Shown here one piece after another: positions 1 to 13,319 of a stretch of 64,000 nt of DNA (position 1 is the first letter of the stretch; each line of letters starts with the position of its first letter). Where the stretch lies: positions 514,145 through 578,144 of the forward strand of contig CM034134.1 in NCBI GenBank assembly GCA_019914995.1, given 5' to 3'. The translations under genes and the position numbers were made by a program. The notes beneath the pieces are model-generated. The model searched no databases. It was not told the DNA's origin and worked only from the letters and a program-made list of their open reading frames with translations. This DNA comes from Acanthochlamys bracteata. Lineage: Eukaryota > Streptophyta > Magnoliopsida > Pandanales > Velloziaceae.

Positions 1-723
1 GGTTGGCAAATCATTTTAGTATAGGAATCTTATCCTATTATTTCTGTTGTTGATCATGGAATATAAATGTCTACATGAGAAGATGCATAAGCAGATGAAG
101 TAGTTGTCTAATCCCTAAGCAGGCAGAGAAAATTGTTGCCTTGCAGACTTCATTAGAAACTCAGAAAAACTTGCCATTTACTGTATTTTCACAGAGCGTG
201 TATATCAGCGTAAAAAGCTTTCAATTGTATATTGATAGGTTAAACGTTTTAACTGTTATATATCTGAGTATATGATTATTGTTTCAATTGAAATTATAAT
301 ATTGTCGAATGATATCTTGTTTTTTTTCTTTTTAATGCAAACTCTTTTTTAGCAGGTTTAACATTTTAATTGCAGAGTTGAAATTGAAGTAATATATTAT
401 TGAGTATAAAAATGAGTTAGATTAGTCCAATATGGATAAAAAAATTTAAAAAAAAGATATATTAGAGAGTTCCTAGACTCATCAGGTTAAGCTTTTGGTC
501 TATATTGAGCTTTCTAATATATGGGTCGGATTGGTTGGCTCCTCTAGTGTTGTATTTTTTTCAACAAATTAATATATAACTCAATTTCAATTGAATATGA
601 CCTAAAATCCTGAAAAACACAGAATGCGAACTAAAATCCTGAAAATTCAAAGCAGAGAACATGAGAAAACACATTGAATTGCATTGCATTGCATTGCAAC
701 TGCATGAATCCATTATTTTCAAC
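1..723. other. Intergenic, 3' side of germin-like gene
   Basis: AT-rich sequence with no convincing coding frame on either strand. The part nearest the germin-like stop codon is presumably its 3' UTR and terminator region, but I see no definite polyadenylation signal to report. Confidence 0.5.
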
Positions 724-1347
724 TTAATTAGTCCCTCCAAGAACACCCTTGAGCTTCTTGATCTGTGCCTCATCCAAGAACGATATCTTCTCCAGCAGCT
801 CCGTAGGAAGATTATTTGCAAACAACGCGAAATCCAATATCTGCAGCCCTGGCTCAGGGCTGCTGAACGTTACAATCGCCACTGCAGTGAAACCGCCGGC
901 ATTCACTTGCCAGTGCAGTAACCCCTTGGGGAACACCATTGCATCCCCCTTCTTCAGAGTTGTACGGAAAACTGTGTTTGCTGAATCAATGAATCCTGCA
1001 TTTATGAACCCTTGAGTTACTATCAGTATCTCTGTTGCGGCTGGGTGAGTGTGTAAAGGGACAACGCCACCGGCTGCTATGTCTAAGCGGCCGGCGGAGA
1101 TCCCTAACCCATTAATGCCTGGAAATTGTTGTACAAACGCAGGTGTCACAGCTGCTTTGATGAGATTGCTTGTATTGCCTGCCTTGCCTAAGCCTGTGAA
1201 GACGAAGTCTCCAGTTACAGGCATCTTCTTGCAAGTGTAGCCTGAGGGAGTTGTGGGGCCCGTCAAGTCGGCGACGCAGTAATCGGCGGCATTGGTGAAT
1301 GAAGAAGAGGAGAGGAGGAAGAAGCAGAAGAACAAGTAGGGAACCAT
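724..1347 (-). CDS. Germin-like protein (ABP19/ABP20-type cupin), secreted
   Basis: A single-exon 207-aa protein starting at the ATG at 1347. Residues 1-20 form a hydrophobic signal peptide, followed by the cysteine pair C24 and C39 that forms the conserved N-terminal disulfide of germins. Germin box 1 is visible with metal ligands H99, H101 and E106 ([15 protein letters not shown]), and box 2 supplies the fourth ligand H145 ([16 protein letters not shown]). One N-glycosylation sequon is at N58. The length is typical of the family. Germin-like proteins are apoplastic manganese-binding hexamers; some have superoxide dismutase or other activities. The sequence most resembles the auxin-binding-protein-19/20 subgroup, where the auxin link is historical. 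The gene stands alone, with a TATA box upstream. The family call is near certain; the enzymatic role is inference. Confidence 0.95.
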   Translation of the reverse strand: MVPYLFFCFFLLSSSSFTNAADYCVADLTGPTTPSGYTCKKMPVTGDFVFTGLGKAGNTSNLIKAAVTPAFVQQFPGINGLGISAGRLDIAAGGVVPLHTHPAATEILIVTQGFINAGFIDSANTVFRTTLKKGDAMVFPKGLLHWQVNAGGFTAVAIVTFSSPEPGLQILDFALFANNLPTELLEKISFLDEAQIKKLKGVLGGTN

Positions 1348-4195
1348 GGCTAGCTAGCTAGTGCTACTACTGCAGTGTTATCCAATTGTGATCTATATGC
1401 TAGTTTGATAACTGATAGCTCTCTCCTTTGGGGTTTATATAGAGAAAGGAAGGATTCCATTTTGGTGAATTTGATACTGGTATATGCCATGCAATTTTTG
1501 TTAATGTTGGGATTTTTTTTCTTTTTTTTGTGTGATAAATGTCATGCATCATTCTTATATATAATTGAAATAGATATCTAGGTTGATATATAGTTTATAT
1601 GGATATGTATAAATGATATTTCAAGGAATGAGTGAAAAATCAATTTTATCTTAGTTTAAGCGACCATTACATGACAAATTCAAGCTTTTATATGCTTTAC
1701 AAAGACTTTCAAAAAATCAAGTTTAAACTTTTTTAATCTAAAAAATTTATTCATATAAAATTTTTACGATATACAATTTATCTGTATTTTTTTAATTAAA
1801 AATATATTGTAGAAAATTTATTCAAAAATTTAGAAACTTTTTAGAATGAAAAACTGCAAAACATATAATCTCAAACACCCCCACTTGTCAAATTTTAATG
1901 CATTTCTTTTTCGTGAGTATTAGTTACACCCAAATGGAAAAAGAAAGAAACTTTAAAGGCTTCAATACATAAATCAGAAACATATAGATATGTTTGTAAT
2001 GAAAATTCTTGGTAAGATATCAACATCTGGTCCAACATAGTTAACTGGAAGGAAAATAACAGACCAAAAAGGACGCCAAATGACAGCTAAAAAACTCTTG
2101 TCTAAATCTTCTTGTTCATATTTTGGTATTTGAGGTTATTTTATGTAGCACTACCACATGACTTTTTGTGGATGATACCTGTTTTGCTTAGTGTTTCTCA
2201 AAAACAGTTTTTTAATTTTTAATTTTACATTTTTAAATATTTTTTTAAAAATATTTAGAAAATTTATGTAAAATTTAGAAAGTATATAAAATTTACATAA
2301 TAAAATGTTTTTAACGTTAATTTTTATTATTTTTTCATATCAAAAAATTAAAACTTATTTTTTAAAAAAATAAAAATAATTTTAATTTAAAAAACTCTTT
2401 ATTTCAAAAGCACTCTGCTCCTTCCATGATATGACGAGGAACATTTTAAGGACAACACTTCGGGCCAATTCATTGTATTCTTTTCACCCTTATAATTCAC
2501 TTAATTTCTACTAAAAAGTAATTTCAATCTACTCCTAATTATACAAAAGAGCATAATAAATCACTTCTAATTTATTTCTTTTTATAAAAGAACACAAAAA
2601 ATTAAACCTACTTTTAATAATTTTATTTATAGTAACTCATTTTCGACTAACTCGCTTCAACCTAAAAGATCACACCTTCTCTATTGCCCAATTTCACTTT
2701 TTCCTGTTCTACCTTCAATTATGGCATATATCAGCTCGCCGAATTTATTCTCTAATCAAAATTTTATTATTAAACTCATTTTCAAATACAATCAAATCTA
2801 AAATTTAACTCATTTCTCAAATAGCTCATATCTCAAAAACTCGCTTCACCACAGCCAAATGAGAATTTACTATTATTGAAAGAACTATACATACCATCTC
2901 AGGTACTAGTGTAAAATTAGGTAGTGTTTGACAGTATTTTGTAAATAAAATTATTTTAAAATAAAATATATTTTTTAAATTTTAAAAAATAAGTTTTATT
3001 TTTTTATCTAAAAAATAATAAAAATAAATAATAAAAAATTGTATAATGTAAATTTTTTTTATATTTTGTAAATTTTAGATAAATCTTTTAAATATTTATA
3101 AAAAACATATTAAAAAATATAAATTAAAAAATTAAAAAGTTGTTTCTAAAATGTTTCGCCAAACGCTCCCTATTTAGTTTTATTGTAACTTAACTTGAAG
3201 TCTTATTTTCAACAATACTCACCTTATTGTATACTGTTGTCATCTTTGAGTCAATATAACGTGCTTTTATGTAAATAATATTTTCGATAGCGCCAATAAC
3301 AAATAAATCATTTTAAAAAATCTTCGGCTATCTATTGAATGCAGTTTTAAGAAAGACTATAGTTCAATATACTTGAATTCCCTGTATATGTATGTATTTG
3401 TGTGATGTATTGTTTATAGAACAAATTAATTCTAGCAAAAGAAAAAGGAAGGTAAGGGTAGAGATGCTTGTGACAAGATTTAACTGAAATACCAAGAGTG
3501 ATTTTGGTTTTCTCATTGAAGCAACAAAATTAAACAGAGTGAATGATTGCAATTATACAAACTAGAGAAAAGTTGAAGATCTAAAAAAGAATTTGTTGTG
3601 AGCAATACATGCCAGAAAATAAGACCACATTCTGTTTGTGGTCCTGTACTATTATCATACATTTACTCATCCATAGAAATAGTTCACTTAAAATTGGTAC
3701 AACATATAGAGAAAGCTTCTTACTGCAGTAGTATGAGTTTGGCATTCAAAAAAATTGATGAAATCTTTCAATTTTAGAAAAAGAATGGATAGCAATCTTC
3801 ACTGTATGAGCTATTCATTGTACTCCCACGTATGGCGCTATCGGAAGTATTTGCTTTACAAAATAATGGGTACAGTAGAGCATATCAGTATCTGTATACA
3901 TAAATAAAAGTTATGTTAGTTTACTATAAAAGCAAACTAGTAACCACGTCAATCTGAGGGAAACAAGAATTTGCATGGTCTTCTTCCATCACCAATCCGG
4001 AGATGATGTACTCGGCTCACATTACACATCAGCATAGCCTTCGTTTAAATCCTCGTAGAAAATGTCCTCATAGAATCAATGTTTTGGTCACTTTGAATCA
4101 ATGCTGCTGCTTCAGAAGAGTGAACTTTTGGGGACAAAACTTGTCTACACATCAGCCCTTAGCAAGTAGAAAGAATAACCTGTGAGCAAGTGGAA
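1348..4195. repeat. Intergenic region with AT-rich MITE-like repeats
   Basis: No believable gene. It holds at least two AT-rich blocks (about 2190-2400 and 2920-3185) made of alternating A and T runs. The second is bounded by TAGTGTTTGACAGTATTTT-like and GCCAAACGCTCCCTATTTA-like ends. Similar blocks recur near 11.3, 11.5, 12.3, 12.6, 37.8, 42.4 and 49.1-49.8 kb, which points to a dispersed non-autonomous transposon family. The 3' UTR of the O-fucosyltransferase gene probably occupies the last few hundred bases. Confidence 0.45.
1431..1443 (-). promoter_or_regulatory. Putative TATA box of germin-like gene
   Basis: On the minus strand the sequence reads CTCTATATAAACCCC, a strong plant TATA box, about 85-95 bases upstream of the germin-like start codon at 1347. 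The spacing would give a short 5' UTR of about 60 bases. This rests on motif and position only. Confidence 0.6.
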
Positions 4196-7100
4196 CTATC
4201 TCCATTCTCGTCTCTCACAAATACAGCCTGGTAGAGGGTTTGCATAGAAACTCTCTTCCAACTTTGGGAATTCTCCAGGTTCTCTCAGATATGGCGCTCC
4301 ATTTCGGTCCATGTGTAGTTTCTTCACTTTAGATCTGAACTTCTTCCAAGAAATTCTTCCTTCATCATACTCATCAACAAGCTTTACGAAGTTTGATCTG
4401 CAATGATGCATTCATACACTAATAAAGGAAAGGCCAAACATCAACATAACAACACTAACATCATTTCAACCAAATGAGTTCATAATTTAGTTGAACCTCA
4501 AGAAAATAACTGTAATCGGCGCAATCAGAATATCTGGATGCATATCAGAGAGTGAACTCTTACTAAAGAAAAATAAACAATAAAAAAATAAAGAAATAAA
4601 GAAAGTAAAGGTAGTAGTACTAGATGAGCATAAAGTTCTCCAGATCCTAGGATTTGAGATACCACAATTGCAACCATTGAGCAATCTAGATTGCTATGAG
4701 ATTTATGTAAACTTTTACTTTCTCTTCTAAGCCAAAAAAGCAGTTGAGTGACAACTTTAGCTAAAGTTGATCTTCAAGCTCAACTAGCATCTCGAGTCCA
4801 TCTTGGGTTCACAGCTTTTGGAGTAGGTGCAACATTATGAGGTTTCACCAATCAAAATATGGCAATGCAGAAAATGCAACATTCTAAGAAGTTTCAAGCC
4901 CAAAGGCAATTACAATTACATATATCTCATTGTAAACGCTTTAACTCATATGAAGCTTGCTCATACCTGTCAGGGTCGATTGTTTTCTTGAAGCCCTCAA
5001 AGCGCCTATGACCCTGTACTGCTTTGGCCATATTCCCGTCATAAGTGTAAAGGAAAGCATCACTTTGAAGAGCAACAACATAATCCAATCCAGCAAGCAT
5101 GTTCTGGTGATTCCTAAATGGTTGAAGTTCCTCCTCAGTCGAAAGGGTAGAATGAGAATATATGTTAGGGAACTCATCTGTGAGATGCTGCATGCTTCCA
5201 TTCCCAAAGGCTTCGCCTGCCACCAAGTAAATTCTTGTACTTGATGGAAATCCCAATGCTTTAAGTAGAAGGGAAGTTTCTCTTGGCGTAAGAGGACAAC
5301 CACCAAGCAAACGTCTTTCAGTTCCATTTATTTCCTTCTCTTTCCAATGTGCAACTTCATTACGCATTTGGCGAAGCTCCTCATCTTCTTCAGCAGTCAA
5401 ACTGTGACTGCAGCCTGTGAATGCAAGCATATCCTTCTCATACCTGAAAGAGGTAGATTATAATGAACTGCAGTCAGAGATAAGTGCCCCATATTTTACA
5501 TAACAAAAGGAAGAAAGGAAACATCAGTATAATGCAACTCATAATGCAGAAAGAAAAGATGCACCTGATAGAAATATTGACAGGTTGAGGCATAAAATGA
5601 GGTTTGTAATGACTAGGGTGTATTTATCTTTTTAATGAAGAAGTACCTCCACGTAACTAGTCGAACTTAGTAATTAAGGCACTATGTCTTCATTGAGAGA
5701 CTGATATGCCTATTCATGACATAAAAATAACAATAAAAATTAAAAAAAAGAACCTGAAATTTTGTAGTTTGCACTAAGTCATGTTATATATTAGGCAGCA
5801 ACGCATGCAAAGGGAACCTCTAGATGCATTATTGTGATGTCCCATTAATGCCTAGTCCTTGGTATAATGCATGGAGAGGCCATCTCATGCATATCTGTCA
5901 GCTTCTAATGTTGTACAATAGAGAATGAACTTATGATTCTAAATGCTCCCTCGTATTAGTATGAACCTTCATTACCAGAATAATAGTTCTCTAGAGGAAC
6001 TGACATGGAAAATGCTGCAATCTCTACTTCATGGCATCAATAGAGGTGATAGTAAATCAACATATATCGGCTAAGATGACAATCAAACAGCTTTGGCATG
6101 AATAAAAGACAAATTACAACAAGTATAGCAACATTTATAACTCTGAATCTAAAGGTTTTAGAGTTTGAAAAGTTGCTATTATGGGCACCTAACTGATGTC
6201 AGAGAACAATGACTTCAAAACATACTTGTAGCCAGCCTACATAGTGGGTGGACTTAGTTGTGCTTCTCAATAACATTTGGAAAGACAGTTTTAAACACAC
6301 CATAACTAATCCCAGACAGGGTCTTTAATCTCAAGAAGCAGATTGAAGGAAGTAAAACATCAGCCTTCCTAGAATCAATTACCTTACGAACCACGGACAT
6401 CTGAGTTGAAACTAATAGTGGACTGGGCTTACCTAAGATGAAGGGCGAGATAAGGAGCTCCACCTTCACGCATCCTTGACACCAAGACAGCACCAAGTTT
6501 TTCTATAGAAGACGAATACTTAAGTGCCCTATAGTTAACACGGCACCTGAGTTTCTGAATTGAACTAGGAAGGCCATTATTAGCTAGTCTTGAGTCAGTA
6601 TGGGTGAAGTATAATACTTTATGTTGCTTCAGAAGTGGAAGCACTTCAGTCTTATAGTAATTGACCTGAAGCAGAGAAAAAGAACTAATAAAAAAGTTGC
6701 ACTCTAAACAAAGACAAGTCTGTTTTAAAATACCTTTGACCAAGAGACTAGTGTCTTATTAAATGGTTCAAGTTCAGCATATGCATCCGGCAATTTCTCA
6801 ACTATATGAACGTCATCCTTGAGTGTCTCAATGAAGTGTCTCCAGTCAAAAAGATCCTTAAAGCCGCTATAGGAAAATAATTGAAACTGTTACTTTTAAT
6901 TCTATATTTTGCGAAAATATATGCATATAAAATGAGTATAAATGCTTAAACAAGCATGCTAACCACAAACCTATCATCTGCCCAGTATGAGGTATGGTCA
7001 AGTGAAGGAAGGACGAGTGTTGCTTTCAATATTTTAGCAACCGCAACCATGTCACAGATCTGCATATTAGAATGTGTTTTGTTAGAATACTATGGTATAA

Positions 7101-9307
7101 ATATAAACAAAAGCTGGTTTATCAGTATATCAAGGCGGACCCCAAATCTCATTTGATTAAGACCACCATTTGCATTGATCAGAATGAAGCCATTTGTACT
7201 GGTATCCATCTCTGCGTGAAAAACATAAAACAATCATAAGCAACAGGGAAACTAAGAGTTCAAATAAAAATACAAATATGCACTACTTACTTTTGATGTT
7301 ACTTGAATATATGCAATGCCTGTGATTTTGACTGTTTGGCTTAGCCCATATGCCTGAATGCTGCAAGAAGAAACACTTGATGAGATATCAAGTAACATAA
7401 CAAATTAGAAGTATCATTGATCTAGTGGAATGGATTGATTGCCTTATATGTTCCGCTTTGGCTTCCATCTTCACCTGATACTGTTTTCAAAGTCCGTTCA
7501 TTATCACTTCCTTTCATGTATCTATAATGCTCGGTGGTGTAGATTTGATGTTCAAAAGTGCTAGAGAAATCCTGATGAACAAAGGTAAAGTTAGAAAAAA
7601 CATCTTCAGCACCCATATATTAACCTAAAGGAGCTTTAACTAATACAGTGGCAATGAAACACGTATCAAACATAAGAAATTCAATATAATAATAATTTGA
7701 GAAAAAACGATTTCCATGAATATAGTCACAAGCTCCTTAGTCCACTAGTAGAGTGGCATTGGTCAACATTATTGCTGTTTGTGCAATTACATTATTAAGG
7801 GCGTGTTTACACTACCACTCAAACTCCACTTTTTTCAAGCTCACTTTTAATATAAATAAACAAAAAATTTAAAATAACTTTTTTCTATCAATCTTTTTTT
7901 TTAAAATTTATTAACTTACTATTAAGACAATTAATATAATTTTTATTAACTACTTTTAATTTTAACTTTAATTTTTTAAACTCACTTCTACAAATGTGAG
8001 TTTATCTCAAGGTAAACACACCTTAAGTTTTTTTGTCACTTACAACTCACATAGGGTTCCCTCAAGATAATCAACAAACAACTCCATACTGAAGTGAGGT
8101 TCCTACCATCATGCACCCAAGTTATGAGCCAACCATAAGTAAGCTCAGCAGATTCTTGTTCCTTCCTAAGCTTTATTAGCAGAAACATAAAACTATTCAA
8201 ACATAGCAACTATAAATATGCTGTTTCAAAAACTAACAGAAACTTATTGATTGGCAAACTTCAATAGTAGAGGTCACTCAAGGTTTTAAATATAAGTTGT
8301 TGCTGTCTAATATATTCTTGGATCATATCATATCATCCTATTATCAAATAGAACCATTGTACTTAAAAACAAATCCTGATCAGGTTGACATCAAATACTA
8401 TCTCCTGGGGTCATAACCATTTCTTTAGTCGGCTACAGCTAATAGTGAGAATCACTCCATATTCTAAAATTACCACACCATATTTTACTCTTGTTGTGCC
8501 AAAGACTCGAAAACCTTACATAAGCTACTAGTACTTAAAATAACTCTATCTACAATTACTATTCCATTCAAGTGCTTGGTGGCGGTACCCTTAGTTAACT
8601 AGCAATGTGGTACATTACAATAACCGAATAACAAACTCAAATTCTACAATTTCGAATTATAGCAAATATAAAGGATTCAAGCTTCGAAACAATCACAATT
8701 ACCGAATCCAACTGTTTTTTCCTACACCAATCAAGTATTGAACCAAACTAACATAACCAATTCCGTTGGTGGAAGAAAAACCTGCTCTTACCTCGGAATC
8801 CTGGTTCCATGGCTGCGGTTCCACAGTAATGAAAAAGAATCTTGTGGCAGCCACAAACACACATACACTGCAGAACACAGCGAACAGCAGGTTCCCAAAA
8901 ACTCTCCTCTGCCTTTCATTCCTCAACAACAACTCCGCGATACCATTCTCATCCACTTTCTTCAGCAGCAGTCCTGATCCAACTACAGGCCGCATCCTTA
9001 GATTCTTCTTATTATGATCCCCACCACCACCGCCGCCGGCGCCGCTACCGGCTGCAGAAGAGAAAAAGTCCCCTCCTCCGGTGGCGGTAGAAGAGGAAGC
9101 ATCTTGAGGCGCAGTAGGAGAACCGCCCCGGGGACTGTTACTGTTGATCTGCAGCTCGATATCTGGCCGCTTGAACGAAGCTGCACGGCGAGTCACTCCG
9201 GCGTAGCTGCTACGTGGACTGTTGAGGTGGGACCCACCACCACCTCCGGTTCCTCCTCCGCCGTTGCCGATACTGGCGTCAGCGCCAGTGGTGGTGTTGA
9301 AACCCAT
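4196..9307 (-). CDS. O-fucosyltransferase family protein (plant GDP-fucose transferase-like), 639 aa
   Basis: A nine-exon gene read on the minus strand: 9307-8792, 7571-7443, 7360-7291, 7211-7141, 7059-6971, 6866-6734, 6665-6433, 5443-4967 and 4397-4196, total 1920 nt including TAG. The start at 9307 is the first in-frame ATG. Residues 1-135 are a Gly/Ser-rich cytosolic tail. Residues about 136-160 form one transmembrane anchor, giving a type II Golgi topology. The lumenal catalytic region follows, with [20 protein letters not shown], the HTDSRLANN segment, [16 protein letters not shown] (the family HLR motif) and the C-terminal [17 protein letters not shown]. Plant relatives transfer or are thought to transfer fucose to glycans or proteins in the Golgi; the acceptor is unknown here. 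Intron 2 appears to use a GC donor (AAG|GCAATC). The first intron (7572-8791) contains a Tourist-like MITE. Confidence 0.93.
7799..8023. mobile_element. Tourist-like MITE (diverged copy) in intron 1 of the O-fucosyltransferase gene
   Basis: It begins GGGCGTGTTTAC and ends GTAAACACACCT, imperfect terminal inverted repeats, with TAA on both sides (7796-7798 and 8024-8026) as a three-base target duplication. A 3-bp TAA/TTA duplication and short AT-rich body fit PIF/Harbinger-type Tourist MITEs. It is a diverged relative of the two near-identical elements at 33453 and 38894. Confidence 0.7.
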
Positions 9308-12300
9308 GATATTGAGAACAAAGAGAAAGAGATTTTTAATGGGGTTGTGTTGTTCGAATGAAACCAAAGCGAGAAGAACGAGAGGTTTCAATTCAATCTA
9401 TGAAATGAATAGAATTAAAAGAATGATAAAACAGAAAAAGGAAATTCAAAGTAGTGTAATCAAGAAGTTCTTCAATGAATAAAAAAACTTTTAATACAAT
9501 CGCAATTTCCAGAACTGAAATCGAGAACTAGCAAAATTTCAATTCAACATCTCAAAATGAAATCAAGAAGTTTCACCAATGATTTGAAGAAGTTTCCAAA
9601 TTGAATCTCAAACTGAAATCGACAAGTTTCTGGAAATGATTGAAGTAGCATTCAAATCAATTATCGGAGCATTCAATCCAATCATTGAAGCTTTCAATTG
9701 AACTAAAAATTTCTTAAACTGAAATCCAGCACTAGAGAAATCGCCATTGATGAACTAGAGAGAGGTTACTTAATGATTGGAATGGGAGTTCTGGTTTTCG
9801 GACAGAAATCGGTCAGTGACGACACAGAGAGAGAAGATCGCTATGTTGTCGGACAGAAATCAGAGAGAGACATCTATGATCTACATATAGTGAGCGAACG
9901 ATGTAGTTAATCAATTAATTATTAAACTTTAAATATAATTAATATTTTAAAAACATTGTGTTAATGGGCCTCTATAACCTGGTTTGACAATATTTTCATG
10001 TATTGCAACCATTGATTGTAATAGTCCCTGTAGATGTTTACTACCGTCTGATCGTGATCCTATGGCTAATTATCTATTCGTCCGCGCAATCGCTACAGGC
10101 TGTTTTGTTTGTTCGTAAATAATCTTAAACTTCAACTTTATAGAAATAAATTTGTCAATATAAACATGAAAAGTTATTAAAAGATTTTTTTGTTAAAGAA
10201 AGTTATTTGTGAAACTATTTTGGAAAAATAAATACAATTTAGCTTTTAATGGTGTTTTAGGGCTATTATTAATTTAGCAGAGTTTTTGAGTTAAAATATA
10301 TTCTTTTTATTTTTTAAAAAATATTTAATTTATTGTTAGTTGCACAAAAATGTATGTCCAGCTTACTTTAGTATTAAAAAAAATAAAAATGAAATTTATG
10401 CTTTAAAATAATATTTATATAAATTATTTTTCAATATCATTTAACTCAAAAAAGATACATTTAGGTAATATTTAGTAGTCCTTTTCAATTGTTTAATTCT
10501 ATTTTTCATTTTATATTTGTCAACTTTTTATAATATTTTTATAAAATATTTTTAAAATTTTATAAAATTACAAATAAATATCATAAATTTTATTATTATT
10601 TAATTTATAAAGTTCATTTCATAAAAAATTTTAAATATCTTTTATTCATAAGTTTTTTTCAAAAATATTTTCAAATATTCCACTACACAATGAGTTTTAA
10701 TTTGTAATGCAATATGCTTGCATTGATCAGTTGGCACTGGAACATTGAGCTTAAATCACAATTAACATAATGTTTGCAATATAGGCCCACCACAAAATGT
10801 TCTCGCAAAAATTGACTTAATTTCTAATCAATAAAGAGAATCTGAAAACTGGCTCTAGGTGTCAGCAATCACCAAAGCAGAAGTCAGAGCATACCAGAAT
10901 TGACTCTTTTTAATTACCTTTTTATCCTTTAATGACTCAGTCGGCGTTGTGTCGGTGTAGGGATAATTATGTCATTTCTGGTTTACGCGGCGAGTTGACA
11001 CACTTTTAGGTATCATTTTATTTTCATTTTTGGACTTTTTCTGTATTGATGCACGAAAGTGATAGTACCACCAATCAAGCAATACTTTAATCAACAACCA
11101 GAAAGAAAAAAGAAACTTCAATTTCTGTTCACTAATTTTTTTAATGATTTTTTTATTTTTAAATATAAAATTTAACATCTAATTATGTAAGCTTCTGAAT
11201 CTTTGAAAATTATATACTGAAGTTTAAACTTTATCAAATAAAATTATTAAACTATAAAAGATCAAGAAATATTTGAAAGTGTTTACTGAAAAAAGCTTTT
11301 AAAAAAAGAAAAATATTTTAAAAATATTTTTAAAAAAAGCTTTATTTGTTTTACTTTAAAAAATAATAAAAATAACTAATAAAAAAATTTTATGACGTAA
11401 ACTTTTTTATACTATTAAAATTTTTAAATAATCTTATAAAAATTTTAAAAACTTTATTAGAAACGTAAAATAAAAAGTTGGGTGAGAAAAGTTTCAAACA
11501 CGGTTGAAGAAAAGGTCCGACTCCTCCGTATTCAGGATTGTCTGAAAATATTTATAAAATAATTTTTTTAAATAAAAAATATTTTTATTTATTTTGATAA
11601 ATAAATTTTATTATTTTGATCTAAAATAATAATAATAAATTAATTAAAATGTAAAATTTTTTTATGTTTTTAATATTTTGAATAAATATCTAAACTATTA
11701 TAAAAAAATTTATTAAAAATATAAAATAAAAAATTAATAATAAACATTATTATAGAATAAATTGCCAACACTCCTAAATAATCTCACGCAAAAAGACTAC
11801 AGTACTGTTTGCAGTTACTTGAATTTTTTTAAAACTAATAATTTTATTTTTTAAAATGATGTTGTTGTTCGACGCTTTCCTATAAGGGCTAACTGAAGTT
11901 TAGTTTAAAGAATATAAAATTATATATAAAAAATTTTAGTACATGCATTCATCTGTATTTATAACTTTTTTAATTTTTAAAAAACTGTAAAAGAATTTTA
12001 AAAATAAAAAATAAAAATAAAAATAAAAAGCACTCAAATCGCAACGCCAAACATCACCTGCTTCCAAGTTTTTGAAAAGGAGCCTATTTTTAATATTATA
12101 AATTCAACATAATGTTTGACTAAATTTTATTTATTAGTAGTAACGAAGAACATTGAATATTTTCAACATTATCATATACATGATCGACTAGTCCTAAGTC
12201 AATATCATGTGATACATGTGGATTTGTTCTTCATGTTCATTACTTTAATAAGGTAGCTTATTTTGCTAGATAGATATTTAGAAGTGCTTATTGAAAAAAA

Positions 12301-13319
12301 AATTTTTTAAAAAAAAGAATATTTTGAAATTTTTTTAAAAATGAGTCTTATTTTTTTATTTTAAAAATTAATAAAAAAATTTATGACGTAAATTTTTTCT
12401 GTATTTTAAAATTTTTAAAAAAAGTATGTAAAATATTTTAAAATCTTAATATAAAATAAAAAATTAAGAAAGAAAAACTCTCTCAAATATGACCGAAATT
12501 TGTATATGCATTTATCTAAGACCAGAGAATGAGAGCATTACATTTAGAGAGCGGTTGTGAGTGCGGAGTTTTTTTGAAATAAAAAATATTTTTAATTTTT
12601 TTAAAAATAAATTTTTTTATCTTAAAGAAAAATAAAAATATGCAATAAGATCTCATAACGTAAAATTTTTCTATACTATCTAAATTTTTAAATATAATTT
12701 TTAGATACTTATAAAATATGAATTGAAAAATATAAAATTAAAAATTAAAAAATTATTTTTGTGATAAGCTAAGCCAAATGCACTCCTAGTTTTATGTACG
12801 AATGTTACAACTTGAAATTTGCTTGTGTTCATGGCAGCAGATGCTTGATAGGTTTTAGGTGATTTGCTCACAAGAAAATTTTCTACCATAAGTAATTAAA
12901 TTTATTTACCAACAATTTTATACCATAACTTCTTTTGCTATTCATTTGTATCTGAGCAACTCTGATCGTTGCAAAAATTCTAATATCATCGTGTGCTTCT
13001 AGTTCTGTTCATATTTTGAAACTGTGATGATATGTTTTGTATGGTTGATAATTTTAGTCTCAGGGTCTTGTTAACAAAGAAACCTGTGGGCTACATTTGC
13101 GAAAGGTTAACTTTTGAGGACATTGTTGCAAAATTTCCTTCACGCGAAAATCTAAAAAACCTAATCCCTCTCTTCTGCGTATTCTTCTTCGATTGATCGC
13201 GCATTCGCGCGGGAAGAAAATTTTCTAGGGAATTTGTGTTTCTCTTCTCGAAATCTTCGAAATCTTTTAAAATTTCAATCACATTCGACGATTTTTCTTA
13301 ATATTGAATCTTGTGATCG
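9308..13319. other. 4-kb divergent intergenic region, AT-rich repeats
   Basis: It separates the divergently transcribed O-fucosyltransferase and RAD7-like genes, so it must contain both promoters. Bases 9500-9890 contain repeated AATTGAAGT/GAAATC-like words and are probably 5' UTR or promoter of the O-fucosyltransferase gene. From about 10.1 to 12.8 kb the sequence is dominated by AT-rich MITE-like blocks (about 10480-10700, 11270-11500, 11530-11760, 12290-12490, 12560-12785), several ending near GTTTGGC/GCCAAACG words. No coding region is supported. Confidence 0.5.

Noticed and set aside
8738-9482. Several long plus-strand frames over the first exon of the O-fucosyltransferase gene
   Set aside because: They are shadows of the Gly/Ser-rich, GC-biased coding exon on the minus strand and have no recognisable motifs.
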